In this document: positions 22,431-31,548 of the stretch, piece after piece
Numbering within the stretch: the first letter of the stretch is position 1
How the letters are laid out: each line of letters opens with the position of its first letter
Assembly: GCA_946539445.1 (NCBI GenBank)
Contig: CAMNHK010000015.1
Span: 1-34,911, forward strand
DNA length: 34,911 nt
Source of the DNA: an uncultured Caryophanales bacterium
GTDB taxonomy: Bacteria; Bacillota_I; Bacilli_A; RF39; UBA660
Direction of reading: 5' to 3'
The notes under the pieces: generated by a model
Seen by the model: the letters and a program-made list of their open reading frames with translations, nothing else
Databases searched by the model: none
Told to the model about the DNA's origin: nothing
Program-made: the position numbers and the translations under genes

Positions 22431-24781
22431 AATTCAGCTTTATGAGTTGACACCACTTTGTCAATAATTTTATTGAAAACAGTCATTACTTCTTCATCCG
22501 TTAAAGTATGATCCATTCCATTAAATACTAATTTAAACGCAATACTCTTCTTATCAGAAGCAATGTTTTCTCCTTCATATACATCAAATACCGTAATGTC
22601 TTGAAGAGTTTTATTAGAAGCTTTTTGAATGGTTTTCATAATATCTTGAACTTCTACTTTGCGGTCTACCACATAGGCCATATCTTTTTCTACACTAGGA
22701 TATTTGAATGCTTCTTTATACTTTAATTTTGCAGTCTTACCGATTAAAGACTCTAAATTCATTTCAAATACATAAATTTCTTTTTTCGTAAGATTTGGAT
22801 GTACTTTTCCAATAATACCAATCTCTTTGCCATCTAAGATAATAGAAGCTTGTACTCCTGGATGAAGATCTAGACAATTACTACGTACAAAAGAATAACG
22901 CTTTTCATATCCCATATAGGTAAGAATATTTTCAACAATTCCTTTTACAACAAAGAAATCGATTTCAAAATCTTTTTTCCATGGATTATCCAAATAACTT
23001 CCTGTCATTAAACCGGCAATCTTAGTGGTTTCGTGATAAGAAACATCATAAGTTTTCGCAATCTCATAAATCGAAACATCTTTTACACCACGAGCTTTAT
23101 TATATTCATAAACATTCATCAAAGATGGTAATAACGTAGTTCTTACAACACTCTTGTCTAAACTCATTGGATTTGGTAAAACAACTGGCTTTTTATCTTC
23201 ATAACGGAATTTTTCTGCCATTTCTGGACTTACCAAAGTATAAGTTTTTACTTCATTCAAACCTAAACTACGAAGTCTACGAGAGACCATTTTACGATAT
23301 TTAACATCTCCCACATACTCTCCTCGACGAATCGTAACTTTTGGTAAAGAAGAAACTAAATTATTATATCCATATAATCTACCAATTTCTTCGGCGATAT
23401 CATTTACATTAGCATCAATATCTAATCTTCTTCTTGGAATCGTAACTTCAAATTTTCCATTTTTAACTTGATAAGGGAAATCCAATCTTTCAAGTTCATG
23501 TTTCATATCTTCTTCTGAAATGGTAATACCTAAGATTTTATCGACATCTTGTGGTTCAAATACCAATTTTTTCTCTTCATGATTCTCATGATCAATCAAT
23601 ACATAAGAATCCACCACTTCAGCATTAGCATACTTCTCAAGTAAATGGCAAGCACGACGATTGGCCATTTCCGTATACTCCCAAGATAATCCCTTTCCAT
23701 AACGGATAGAAGCTTCACTTGGTAATTCTAAACGACGAGAAGTCATACGGATATGAACCGGATCAAAAATAGCCGATTCAATGAAAATATTTTTCGTATT
23801 CTCATCTACTTCAGTATTTTCTCCACCCATAACTCCCGCAATACAAACCGGTTTCTTACCATCGGTAATCACAATATCAGATGTAGTTAAAGTACGAACC
23901 TTTCCATCTAACGTTGTAATTTCTTCTTTATCTTTTGCATCACGAACAACAATAGTATCTCCTAGTTTATCCCGATCAAAGAAATGAAGAGGTTGTCCAA
24001 ACTCTAACATAACATAATTGGAAATATCAACTACGTTATTAATAGGTCTCATGCCAGCCGCAATCAAACGCTTTTTTATAAACTCTGGACTTTCTCCAAT
24101 CGTTACATTTCGAACTTCTCTACCTAAATAATAACTACAATGAGGAGTTTCAACATCCAAATGAAATTTAATTTTATCTTTAAGAGTTTTAAAATCCAAA
24201 CTTGGTAAAGTAACTTTACGGTTTAAAATACAAGCAATTTCATAAGCAAATCCGATATGGTAATAGCAGTCATTATTACGATGTTTATGAATATCCAAAT
24301 CATATAAAGTATCATCAAGTCCTAAATAATTGATTGGGTCTTCTCCAACAGGAGCATCTGCATCTAACTCAGCAATTCCCTTAGCATACGTTTCTTCATT
24401 CTTTTCTTCTAAGCCTAGTTCAAACAAAGCACACATCATTCCACAAGACTCTACTCCACGGATTTTACTAGCTTTGATTTCAAAATCCCCTGGAAGAACC
24501 GCTCCTACCTTCGCAACAATTACTTTTAAACCTTCACGAACGTTAGAAGCCCCACATACAATTTGTAATTTCTCTTTCCCAACATCTACTTGGCATACAT
24601 GCAAATGGTCACTATCTGGATGATCTTCTACTTTCTGAATTTCTCCAATAACTAAGTGATTAATATGATGCGTTACAACCGCTTCAATATTAATTCCAGC
24701 TTTCGTGATTTTAGTAGCTAATTCATGAACATCTTGATCTTTAATATCTATGTAGTCTCCTACCCAATTTAAACTAATCAT
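22418..24781 (-). CDS. pheT: Phenylalanyl-tRNA synthetase beta subunit
   Basis: This 787-residue subunit of the alpha2-beta2 synthetase charges tRNA-Phe. The N-terminal EMAP/tRNA-binding OB domain has VGEIQKVEDHPDSDHLHVCQVD and QIVCGASNV. The B3/B4 editing region follows (PINNVVDISNYVMLEFGQP, FDRDKL). The B5 region has RRLDIDANVNDIAEEIGRLYGY. A catalytic-like core follows, then a C-terminal FDX-ACB anticodon-binding domain (KYPSVEKDMAYVVD at about 700 to the end). Length is normal. The start overlaps the pheS stop as TAATG. Expression is controlled by the Phe T-box upstream of pheS. Confidence 0.97.
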   Translation of the reverse strand: MISLNWVGDYIDIKDQDVHELATKITKAGINIEAVVTHHINHLVIGEIQKVEDHPDSDHLHVCQVDVGKEKLQIVCGASNVREGLKVIVAKVGAVLPGDFEIKASKIRGVESCGMMCALFELGLEEKNEETYAKGIAELDADAPVGEDPINYLGLDDTLYDLDIHKHRNNDCYYHIGFAYEIACILNRKVTLPSLDFKTLKDKIKFHLDVETPHCSYYLGREVRNVTIGESPEFIKKRLIAAGMRPINNVVDISNYVMLEFGQPLHFFDRDKLGDTIVVRDAKDKEEITTLDGKVRTLTTSDIVITDGKKPVCIAGVMGGENTEVDENTKNIFIESAIFDPVHIRMTSRRLELPSEASIRYGKGLSWEYTEMANRRACHLLEKYANAEVVDSYVLIDHENHEEKKLVFEPQDVDKILGITISEEDMKHELERLDFPYQVKNGKFEVTIPRRRLDIDANVNDIAEEIGRLYGYNNLVSSLPKVTIRRGEYVGDVKYRKMVSRRLRSLGLNEVKTYTLVSPEMAEKFRYEDKKPVVLPNPMSLDKSVVRTTLLPSLMNVYEYNKARGVKDVSIYEIAKTYDVSYHETTKIAGLMTGSYLDNPWKKDFEIDFFVVKGIVENILTYMGYEKRYSFVRSNCLDLHPGVQASIILDGKEIGIIGKVHPNLTKKEIYVFEMNLESLIGKTAKLKYKEAFKYPSVEKDMAYVVDRKVEVQDIMKTIQKASNKTLQDITVFDVYEGENIASDKKSIAFKLVFNGMDHTLTDEEVMTVFNKIIDKVVSTHKAELRDK

Positions 24782-25830
24782 TATTCTTCATCCTCCCTAT
24801 CAAAAGTACCCAACTCTCTTAAGTCAGTATTATAGAAAGTTCTAATATCGTTAATTTCATATTTCATCATTGCAAGTCTTTCCGCTCCAAAACCAAAAGC
24901 AAACCCACTCCAAACTTCTGGATCATATCCACTCATACGAAGAACATTTGGATGAACCACTCCTGCTCCTACAACCGTAACCCAACCAGTGTGTTTACAA
25001 ACAGGGCATCCTTTTCCATGACAATTGACACAAGTAATATCTACTTCTACACTTGGCTCTGTAAATTGATAATAACTTGGGCGGAAACGAGTTTCCACAT
25101 CTTTCCCAAATAAACGTTTAAATAAAACATCCATTGTTCCTTTTAAATCGGAAAGAGAAATATCTTTATCAACAATTAATCCTTCTATTTGCATAAATTG
25201 ATGAGAATGAGAAGCATCATCGTCATCTCTTCGATACGTCTTTCCTGGGCAAATCATACGAACAGGAGTTTTCCCCTCGCCCTTTAACATCGTACGAACT
25301 TGAACAGGAGATGTTTGACTACGAAGAAGAATTTCTTCTCCTTCAATATAGAACGTATCTTGAGCATCTCTTGCTGGATGTCCTTTTGGAATATTTAACA
25401 TTTCAAAGTTATATTTATCTTCTTCAATTTCAGGGCCATCTACAACATCATATCCCATAGATAGAAATACTTCTTCTACTTCTTCAATTAGCTTTTCCAA
25501 AATATTAGGAGCTCCTACACATACCTTAGTAGATGGTAAACTAATATCCACACTTTCATTTTCCAAACGCTTATTAAGTTCTATGGCATCTATTTTTTCT
25601 TTCATAGAATCATAATAGTCATTAAACATCGTACGTAGTTCATTTACTTTCATTCCAAATTCTTTTTTCTCTTCGTTTGGAACATTCTTAATCTCACTAT
25701 TTAATTCGGTAATTAAACCTTTTTTTCCTAAATACTTTACTTTTAAATCATTTAATTCTTGTAAACTGCTTAATTCAACTAAATCTTTTTCTAACAATTC
25801 ACGAACTTCTACAATCTTTTTATTTTCCAT
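24781..25830 (-). CDS. pheS: Phenylalanyl-tRNA synthetase alpha subunit
   Basis: The 349-residue catalytic subunit has an N-terminal coiled-coil arm (1-85) and a class II core with HPARDAQDTFY, TSPVQVRTM, ICPGKTYRRDDDDASHSHQF and SGFAFGFGAERLAMMKY. A CxxC-x-CxxC-like patch in the core (ITCVNCHGKGCPVCKH) occurs in some Bacillota homologues and probably binds zinc. I set the start at ATG 25830 (MENKKIVEV), which has AGGAGG four bases upstream; an in-frame ATG five codons earlier lacks one. The upstream T-box links expression to uncharged tRNA-Phe. Confidence 0.97.
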   Translation of the reverse strand: MENKKIVEVRELLEKDLVELSSLQELNDLKVKYLGKKGLITELNSEIKNVPNEEKKEFGMKVNELRTMFNDYYDSMKEKIDAIELNKRLENESVDISLPSTKVCVGAPNILEKLIEEVEEVFLSMGYDVVDGPEIEEDKYNFEMLNIPKGHPARDAQDTFYIEGEEILLRSQTSPVQVRTMLKGEGKTPVRMICPGKTYRRDDDDASHSHQFMQIEGLIVDKDISLSDLKGTMDVLFKRLFGKDVETRFRPSYYQFTEPSVEVDITCVNCHGKGCPVCKHTGWVTVVGAGVVHPNVLRMSGYDPEVWSGFAFGFGAERLAMMKYEINDIRTFYNTDLRELGTFDREDEE

Positions 25831-25890
25831 AAATCCTCCTATCAATCTCTATTACTTTAAACTCACTAATATCGTTCATTCCATCACTCC

Positions 25891-26106
25891 CAAAAAAAAA
25901 TAACTATGTATAAGGACGAATCATCGCGGTACCACCTTATTTCATAGTTATTGACTATACACTTTCTTCTTTTAACGCAAGAGATACGCTCATAGTTTCC
26001 TATAAGAACTCCCAAGGCGAATTCATAAAACTAGATAATCTATTTTCACCAACCATAGACTCTCTACCTATCCTCATTTTACTACTACTCCTCGATCAAC
26101 ATCGAT
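25891..26106 (-). ncRNA. T-box leader of pheST (Phe specifier)
   Basis: This is the only gene-free stretch over 300 bases (25831-26145). On the minus strand, a Stem I region with GGTAGAGAG and GGTTGGTGAAAATAG elements is followed by GAA-TTC-GCC, where TTC (26019-26021) is the likely Phe specifier codon. The conserved T-box TGGTACCGCG (25925-25934) follows. The competing terminator pairs AATAACTATG (25943-25952) with CATAGTTATT (25899-25908) and ends in nine T. Uncharged tRNA-Phe is expected to stabilise the antiterminator and switch on pheST. The remaining bases (25831-25890) hold only the pheS leader and SD. Confidence 0.93.
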
Positions 26107-26112
26107 ACGCTT

Positions 26113-26141
26113 ATTATAGCATAGAAAATAAATAACAACAA
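26113..26141 (-). promoter_or_regulatory. Promoter of the pheST T-box transcript
   Basis: Minus-strand -35 TTGTTG (26136-26141), 17-base spacer and extended -10 TGCTATAAT (26113-26118). It lies immediately after the stop of the 197-residue gene. Confidence 0.75.
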
Positions 26142-26145
26142 TATT

Positions 26146-26739
26146 TTAAGAATAATTTTTTATCAATTCTTTTTCTCGATCATAAGCCATATGACAAGAA
26201 TGAATAAACATCTTTTCTTTGGCATCCATTTTTCCATACGTAGAATTTTGATATGCCTCAGCATAAGCATCTTTATTATCTCGGAAAATACTATTTTCTT
26301 GACATTGTTTTAAAAGAATATCAAGTTCACTTTCTTCTCCAGAATCAATAACCAAATCAATTCCTTTGAAAAAATCCAAATTCATTTCTTTTTCTTTTTT
26401 AATACCCCAAACGTATTCGGCCATTTTAAAACATTCCACGTAAAGAGGTCTATCTTCACGACTAATCTTCATACCAACTTTACTAACAATATTAACGAAC
26501 CAAGTAAGTAAATCCATCTTTTCTTCTTCCGTTAAAGCCCGACAACCAACTAAATACATTTTTGTCAAAATGTATTTCCACTCTTCTTCATTCAAAGAAA
26601 CATCTTTCTCTATTTTTTCTAAAATAATCTGATACATATCATCCTGTTCAATATAATGAAAATACTGAGTTGCACTCGTATGAAGAAAGACATCTCTTTC
26701 TTCTTCACTCATTTCATCTACTAAAACATTCAAATCCAT
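26146..26739 (-). CDS. Unknown helical cytosolic protein (197 aa)
   Basis: The protein is entirely helical and acidic, rich in Met, Glu and Lys, with no membrane segment or signal peptide. It begins MDLNVLVDEMSEEERDVFLH and has regularly spaced helices, as in an all-alpha repeat fold. Three Cys are scattered (GCRAL, ECFKM, KQCQE), with a fourth in HSCHMAYD. I do not recognise the family. It has GGTGAT upstream of ATG 26739 and an extended -10 (26755-26760) that abuts the frr terminator, so it is expressed on its own. No terminator follows before the pheS promoter. Confidence 0.75.
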   Translation of the reverse strand: MDLNVLVDEMSEEERDVFLHTSATQYFHYIEQDDMYQIILEKIEKDVSLNEEEWKYILTKMYLVGCRALTEEEKMDLLTWFVNIVSKVGMKISREDRPLYVECFKMAEYVWGIKKEKEMNLDFFKGIDLVIDSGEESELDILLKQCQENSIFRDNKDAYAEAYQNSTYGKMDAKEKMFIHSCHMAYDREKELIKNYS

Positions 26740-26754
26740 ACTATCACCAATTTC

Positions 26755-26760
26755 ATTATA
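26755..26760 (-). promoter_or_regulatory. Extended -10 of the 197-residue gene
   Basis: TGATATAAT on the minus strand starts directly in the T-tract of the frr terminator. It lies 15 bases before the ATG and leaves a very short leader. Confidence 0.5.
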
Positions 26761-26761
26761 T

Positions 26762-26793
26762 CAAAAAAATTACTTACTATACAGTAAGTAATT
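26762..26793 (-). terminator. frr terminator overlapping its stop
   Basis: Minus-strand AATTACTTACT-GTAT-AGTAAGTAATT (26768-26793) is a perfect 11-bp stem followed by T residues. The frr stop TAG (26777-26779) spans the loop and 3' arm. Confidence 0.9.
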
Positions 26794-27325
26794 CATCTTC
26801 TTTTGATTTCAATTCAGTTTCGATCTTTTTATTATAATCATTGACTAAATCTTGAATCTCTTTTTCCATTCCTTTTTCTTCATCTTCAGGAAGTTCTGCT
26901 TTTTTAACATCTTCCAAACCATCACGACGAATATTACGAATAGAAACTTTAGCATCCTCCGCAAGAGCCTTTACTTGTTTCACAAGTTCTTTTCTTCTTT
27001 CCTCTGTTAATTCTGGAATAATAATGCGAATCGTTTCTCCATCATTTCCAGGATTATATCCTAAATTAGAACTCAAAATTGCCTTCTCAATAGAACCTAA
27101 AGAACTCTTATCAAAAGGCTTAATCAACAATTGTCTAGCTTCTGGTACCGAAATAGTAGCTAATTGTTTTAAAGGAGTCATACTTCCATAATAATCAACC
27201 ATAACTCCATCCAAACTAGATGGATTTGCTCTTCCGGCACGAACAGTCGTAAACTTTTTGGATAAACTTTCCATTGTTTTATCCATTTTATCCGTAATAT
27301 CTAAAAGAATCATATCAGTATCCAT
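26777..27325 (-). CDS. frr: Ribosome recycling factor
   Basis: At 182 residues it has the normal length. It starts with a helical region (MDKTMESLSKKFTTVRAGRA) and has the family block ANPSSLDGVMVDYYGSMTPL and VPEARQLLIKPFDKS. The NPGNDGETIRIIIPELTEERR segment and the ERRKELVKQVKALAEDAKVS helix complete it. RRF with EF-G splits post-termination ribosomes. In most bacteria it follows pyrH, in the tsf-pyrH-frr order. Here tsf is present upstream, but pyrH is missing from between and the secreted protease pair and two anchored proteins lie there instead. A TATAAT about 20 bases before the ATG and GAGGAGAG serve it. Confidence 0.97.
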   Translation of the reverse strand: MDTDMILLDITDKMDKTMESLSKKFTTVRAGRANPSSLDGVMVDYYGSMTPLKQLATISVPEARQLLIKPFDKSSLGSIEKAILSSNLGYNPGNDGETIRIIIPELTEERRKELVKQVKALAEDAKVSIRNIRRDGLEDVKKAELPEDEEKGMEKEIQDLVNDYNKKIETELKSKEDELLTV

Positions 27326-27379
27326 AAATCTCTCCTCACATTCATTATAGCTTATTTTTACTAGAAAAGAAAGATATTT

Positions 27380-28741
27380 CTAAATTACGGAAACATTCTC
27401 TTCTTTAGAAGCGCTACACTTCCGAATTCTAGGATAAACAACTAAAACAAAGAATACACAAAGAATAATAAACTCTATAATACAAACTATGATATAAGGG
27501 TTGAACTCCTTTTTATCAGCTGCAAGAATATCGGCTTTGGTTAAGAACAATTCTCCTGACTCAGCGTCTACCTCAACCATTCCATTTTTAACAACCAATT
27601 CTTTATTTCTTAAAATAACTTTTTTATGACTTTTATCATAATAATATAAAGAAATAGTATTGCCATCTTTATATTGATCGCCAACATAGATTTGCGCTTT
27701 TACACCCTTTGGATATTCTTTTTCAGGAAAGTTTAAATAAACTCCTTGTCGATAACCAACTAATTCATCAAATTCATCTTTATCATCAAAAGTAAAGTGA
27801 ATGGTTGATTTAAAATCTACTGGATTTTGTACTTTGTCATTAATAACCCATGTATATAAAACACTATTTTCTTCTCCATTTTGAACAAAATGAAGTTCTT
27901 TTTTAGCATTCTTAATCTTCTCAATTACTTGTTTAGAAATTACATCATCCGTTTGAATCGATGCAAAAACTTCTTGATCCTCATCTTCTAAAGCATCATC
28001 AATACGCTCAAGCGTATATTGATTGTCTTTACGTGTAACCACTAAATAATAAGATTTAGAAGTTCCATTCTCTGCTTGCACTAAAATCATAAAGGAGTTA
28101 TCTCCAATCGCAAGAGGAGCTTCTCCTGTACCACTAACCGTTGCTTTCGAATCAGCAGGTGTTGCTTGAATAGTGATTTTGGTAATAGAATTTTTAACAA
28201 TTACCGAAAAATGAGTCTCATCAATTTCCGTTAATTCATAATCATCCACCGTTAATTTAGCTAAATTAGCATTATTAGATTTTCCATCTGTAACCGGATT
28301 AACTGGTTCTTTTGGATTCGTTGGCGTTGGTGTTGGCGTTGGTGTTGGTGTTGGATCAGGAGTGGGAGCCGGTCTTTCAACAACCGTAACTGTAACAGAA
28401 CCTCCTACCCCAGTCGTATTACCCGTATCTCCATCCGTAACATCTCCGGATAAAGATACCGTATAAGTTCCAGGGGTCCCAGTATTCAAATTCCAACTTT
28501 TAGAACCACCTTGGTTTACTCCATCTGGATTATATCCAACTTCGGAATCATTAATACTACCACTTAGATGTAAATTCCAAGTAGCCGCATTATAATTCAC
28601 TGTAACAACTACATTATCTCCTGTAAATACATAATCCCCACTAACAGAAAGCCAAGCACTCGCTGCCCAAACTCCTTTAAGTGGAAATAATAATATTCCA
28701 GCAAGTAATAATAAGAAACAATAACTTTTTTTAATCTTCAT
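27380..28741 (-). CDS. Membrane-anchored surface protein with Ig/cohesin-like and cadherin-like domains
   Basis: The 453-residue protein has a signal peptide (1-26, SYCFLLLLAGILLF, cleavage near VWAAS). An N-terminal beta domain (27-125) starts AWLSVSGDYVFTGDNVVVTV, with a pattern like bacterial Ig or cohesin folds. A Pro-Thr linker follows (127-145, PTPTPTPTP), then a cadherin-like beta-sandwich (about 160-240, LAKLTVDDYELTEID to SYYLVVTRKD) and a mixed domain. A C-terminal membrane segment (YIIVCIIEFIILCVFFVLVVY) and a basic tail anchor it in the membrane. It overlaps the end of the dockerin protease gene by 11 bases, so the two are co-translated. It may hold the protease at the cell surface if the N-terminal domain is a cohesin; that is inference. 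Confidence 0.83.
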   Translation of the reverse strand: MKIKKSYCFLLLLAGILLFPLKGVWAASAWLSVSGDYVFTGDNVVVTVNYNAATWNLHLSGSINDSEVGYNPDGVNQGGSKSWNLNTGTPGTYTVSLSGDVTDGDTGNTTGVGGSVTVTVVERPAPTPDPTPTPTPTPTPTNPKEPVNPVTDGKSNNANLAKLTVDDYELTEIDETHFSVIVKNSITKITIQATPADSKATVSGTGEAPLAIGDNSFMILVQAENGTSKSYYLVVTRKDNQYTLERIDDALEDEDQEVFASIQTDDVISKQVIEKIKNAKKELHFVQNGEENSVLYTWVINDKVQNPVDFKSTIHFTFDDKDEFDELVGYRQGVYLNFPEKEYPKGVKAQIYVGDQYKDGNTISLYYYDKSHKKVILRNKELVVKNGMVEVDAESGELFLTKADILAADKKEFNPYIIVCIIEFIILCVFFVLVVYPRIRKCSASKEENVSVI

Positions 28742-31439
28742 CTGAATTCCCCCTTCTTTGAATGGTTCCAGTTCCTTTTAAATATTTAACAACGACTAAT
28801 AAATCACCTGAATTAATATTTCCATCATCATTACAATCAGCCGCCTTCATATAAACAGAAGTTAACAAATTTTTACCTCTTAGATGATTTACAATCTTCA
28901 ATAAATCCCCAGAATTAATGGTTCCATCTCCACTTGGATCTCCACGAACAATATTCGTAAATTGATCAACAACCGTAGAACCATCCATAATTTTAACAGT
29001 ACTTCCCGTAGATATCTTACTACTACCCGTAACACTTAATTGAAGAGTATATCCATCTGGCAAATCAAAATAACTTGAATACGTAGATTGAGTAGTATTT
29101 CCTTCAATAAAATCAATCGTTTTAGCATCATAATCAACATCATAATGACGAATTGAATAATCTCCCGAAGGAATGGCTTTCCACTGAGCATATAACTTAA
29201 CGACACCATTTTGAGTAGAAGTTAAATTCTTAACACTAGCTTTATCATTATAAGTAGTACCAGTACCATCGGCTTTCGTATTCCAAGAAACAAATTCATA
29301 ATTCGTTCTAGTATAGACATTAGCAACTAAATTAGCCGCAATACCATAAGTAAAGTTTTGACGACTCATACTTCCACTTCCACCATTGGAATAGAATTGA
29401 ACCGAATAGGAATTAGCTTCCCATTGAGCATATAAATTTAAATCAGCTGTGATTGGATCCATGGCTTGAGAATTACTATAAGAAGTACCACTTCCATTAC
29501 TACGAGTATTCCATCCTGTAAAATGATATCCTGTCCTAGTAAATGAATTGGTATTTAAAGTAAAACTAGTAAATGGTTCAATCGTTTGAGAAGCCACTGT
29601 ACCACTTCCACCATTAGCGAAATAAGTAACTTTATAAGTTGGATTTCCAATAATAATAGGTATCTCTTTCGTTACAGAAGAATATGTCATTCTCATCGTA
29701 TAAATACCAACTGGTGCCGTAGAACGAATCGTTAATAACGGATTCAAATCGTTCTTCGCTACCACATTAGAAGAAACACTGAAATAACTAGAAGCATTTC
29801 CTCCACTAGAATTCAAAAATGTATATGTTACATACGAATTAGAAGGAATATTTTTTGTATTCGTATAAACTCGAGACGTATAATTACTAGTTAAAGAATC
29901 AATCTTAATCTTATTTACACTTGGTTCCATAGAAACAGTCTTTGAAACATTAGACGTAAATACAGAAATCGTATTTCGAAGCAAAGGCACATTGTTTGAA
30001 CTAGAAACCGTAACTTCAAAACTAGAATCGGTAATAATGACATTCAAATCGGATAAGTCAACGGTAACAACTCCTGGATAAGGAACCGTTATGGTTTTAA
30101 CAGCTTCATAGTTCTCCTTACTAGAAGAAATAGATACGGAATAAATTCCCCCTTTACCATAAGAGAAAAATTTAACTTTTTGAACTTTCTCATCCGTTGC
30201 AATAGACTTTGTAAAAGAATGAGTATAAGAACTATTATAATAAATACGATAAGCTTCAATAGATTTATGATAATTATTATCCCAAGTACGACTACTCATA
30301 GGAGATAACTTCGTAAATACATAAATATCATCTTCCAAAGAATCATAAGCAATATATCCATAAGAATAAGTACTTCCCCAAGAATTACGAACTAACCAAG
30401 CACCTGTTCCAGTAACTTTATTTGCACTACTACAAGAAGAAATATTTGAAGTGTGAGTAGTTCCTTCCTTGCAATATGTATAAGAATAGTTATCATTCCA
30501 TCCAATAATTTGCATAGCATGTCCACCATCTTGGTTACAAGTATCATCTACTCGTACAATAAAGTTTCCATCCGTATTCGTAGCACTACAAGAATAACCA
30601 GGAGCTTGTGTTCCAATATAAGCTCCACCATTTTCTAAAACTAATTGCTTAGCCGCTTTAATAATATTAGCTTTATCCGTAGCCGAAGTACTACTAGTAA
30701 TAGATGGTAACATCGTAGAAGAATCTAGTTCATAATTAGAATTTCCATAGTTTAAAACAGTAGATAATTCCTTTTGGGTAGTATCGTGACTAAATGGCAT
30801 TAAAGAATCATTAACAAGTCCCAATCCATTTGATAAAATAACAGAAGATACTAAGAAATTACCACCAGAAGTCAATTCACGATTTCCATTCTCATTATCA
30901 TAATCAAGAATACCATTCGTACTAGAAGCATAATCCAACTGCCTAGTTGAAAAAGTATGGGTTTTATTTAGTTTTAACATAGCATAACTTTCTGCTTGTT
31001 CAACTGCTGTAAAAGACCAACATAAATCTAGAGTTTCTTGATTCTTTAAAGCAGAAACATAATTTTTACCATTATAATTTCTCAAATCTAAGGAAGTTGG
31101 TAAGTTAGCTTCCACTTTGTCCACGGTAAAATCAACCGCATAAACTTTAGGAATTTCATCTACATGTTCTTTTTCTTCCTCACTCAATGCCAAATAACGA
31201 ATGTATTTTGGATTCAAATAAGGAACATTTTCTTCTTTATTCACTTCGGTTGAAATAACTTCTCCCGTTTCTTCATAAATTTCTTGAACATACTCTTTTG
31301 CGTCTTCGGTCAAATAAGAATATGGCTTAGCTTCTAAGATATGAGTAATAGGTTTTTCTTTTGGAGCAAGTGAAAAAAAGCAAAAACTACCAATTACAAC
31401 AAATAGTACTAAAAATAAGAATAATTTCTTTTTCTTCAC
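28731..31439 (-). CDS. Secreted papain-family protease with InlB-type repeats and dockerin
   Basis: I choose GTG 31439 (MKKKKLFLFLVLF) with AGGAG eight bases upstream; a GTG three codons earlier has the SD on top of it. The protein (902 residues) has a signal peptide, a propeptide and a C1A-type peptidase domain (about 120-390). The catalytic Cys is in LCWSFTAVEQAE (C140), the His in GGHAMQIIGWN (H307) and the Asn in VRNSWGS (N352). Beta-rich modules follow. Two Listeria-Bacteroides (Flg_new) repeats come next (VTYFANGGSGT to LNLYAQW; VQFYSNGGSGS to VKLYAQW). At the C-terminus is a type I dockerin with two calcium loops (GDPSGDGTINSGDLLKIV, DCNDDGNINSGDLLVVV). It probably degrades protein outside the cell while docked to a cohesin. 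Confidence 0.93.
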   Translation of the reverse strand: MKKKKLFLFLVLFVVIGSFCFFSLAPKEKPITHILEAKPYSYLTEDAKEYVQEIYEETGEVISTEVNKEENVPYLNPKYIRYLALSEEEKEHVDEIPKVYAVDFTVDKVEANLPTSLDLRNYNGKNYVSALKNQETLDLCWSFTAVEQAESYAMLKLNKTHTFSTRQLDYASSTNGILDYDNENGNRELTSGGNFLVSSVILSNGLGLVNDSLMPFSHDTTQKELSTVLNYGNSNYELDSSTMLPSITSSTSATDKANIIKAAKQLVLENGGAYIGTQAPGYSCSATNTDGNFIVRVDDTCNQDGGHAMQIIGWNDNYSYTYCKEGTTHTSNISSCSSANKVTGTGAWLVRNSWGSTYSYGYIAYDSLEDDIYVFTKLSPMSSRTWDNNYHKSIEAYRIYYNSSYTHSFTKSIATDEKVQKVKFFSYGKGGIYSVSISSSKENYEAVKTITVPYPGVVTVDLSDLNVIITDSSFEVTVSSSNNVPLLRNTISVFTSNVSKTVSMEPSVNKIKIDSLTSNYTSRVYTNTKNIPSNSYVTYTFLNSSGGNASSYFSVSSNVVAKNDLNPLLTIRSTAPVGIYTMRMTYSSVTKEIPIIIGNPTYKVTYFANGGSGTVASQTIEPFTSFTLNTNSFTRTGYHFTGWNTRSNGSGTSYSNSQAMDPITADLNLYAQWEANSYSVQFYSNGGSGSMSRQNFTYGIAANLVANVYTRTNYEFVSWNTKADGTGTTYNDKASVKNLTSTQNGVVKLYAQWKAIPSGDYSIRHYDVDYDAKTIDFIEGNTTQSTYSSYFDLPDGYTLQLSVTGSSKISTGSTVKIMDGSTVVDQFTNIVRGDPSGDGTINSGDLLKIVNHLRGKNLLTSVYMKAADCNDDGNINSGDLLVVVKYLKGTGTIQRRGNSDED

Positions 31440-31462
31440 AACACTCACTCCTATTCTAATTC

Positions 31463-31491
31463 ATTATATCAAAGATCATTTTCAGAGTAAA
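31463..31491 (-). promoter_or_regulatory. Promoter of the protease-anchor operon
   Basis: Minus-strand -35 TTTACT (31486-31491), 17-base spacer and extended -10 TGATATAAT (31463-31468), 24 bases before the GTG start. Confidence 0.65.
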
Positions 31492-31521
31492 TAAAGCAGC
31501 ATCTCACTTTACAATTTATGA

Positions 31522-31548
31522 CAAAAAAAAACACATAAATGTGTTTTT
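31522..31548 (-). terminator. Terminator after the Lys-rich tail-anchored protein
   Basis: Minus-strand AAAAACACAT-TT-ATGTGTTTTT followed by further T residues. The stem is close to 9 bp with a small loop. It directly follows the stop codon. Confidence 0.82.

Noticed and set aside
28320..28360. Short tandem GTTGGC/GTTGGT-type DNA repeat
   Set aside because: It simply encodes the Pro-Thr linker of the anchored surface protein.
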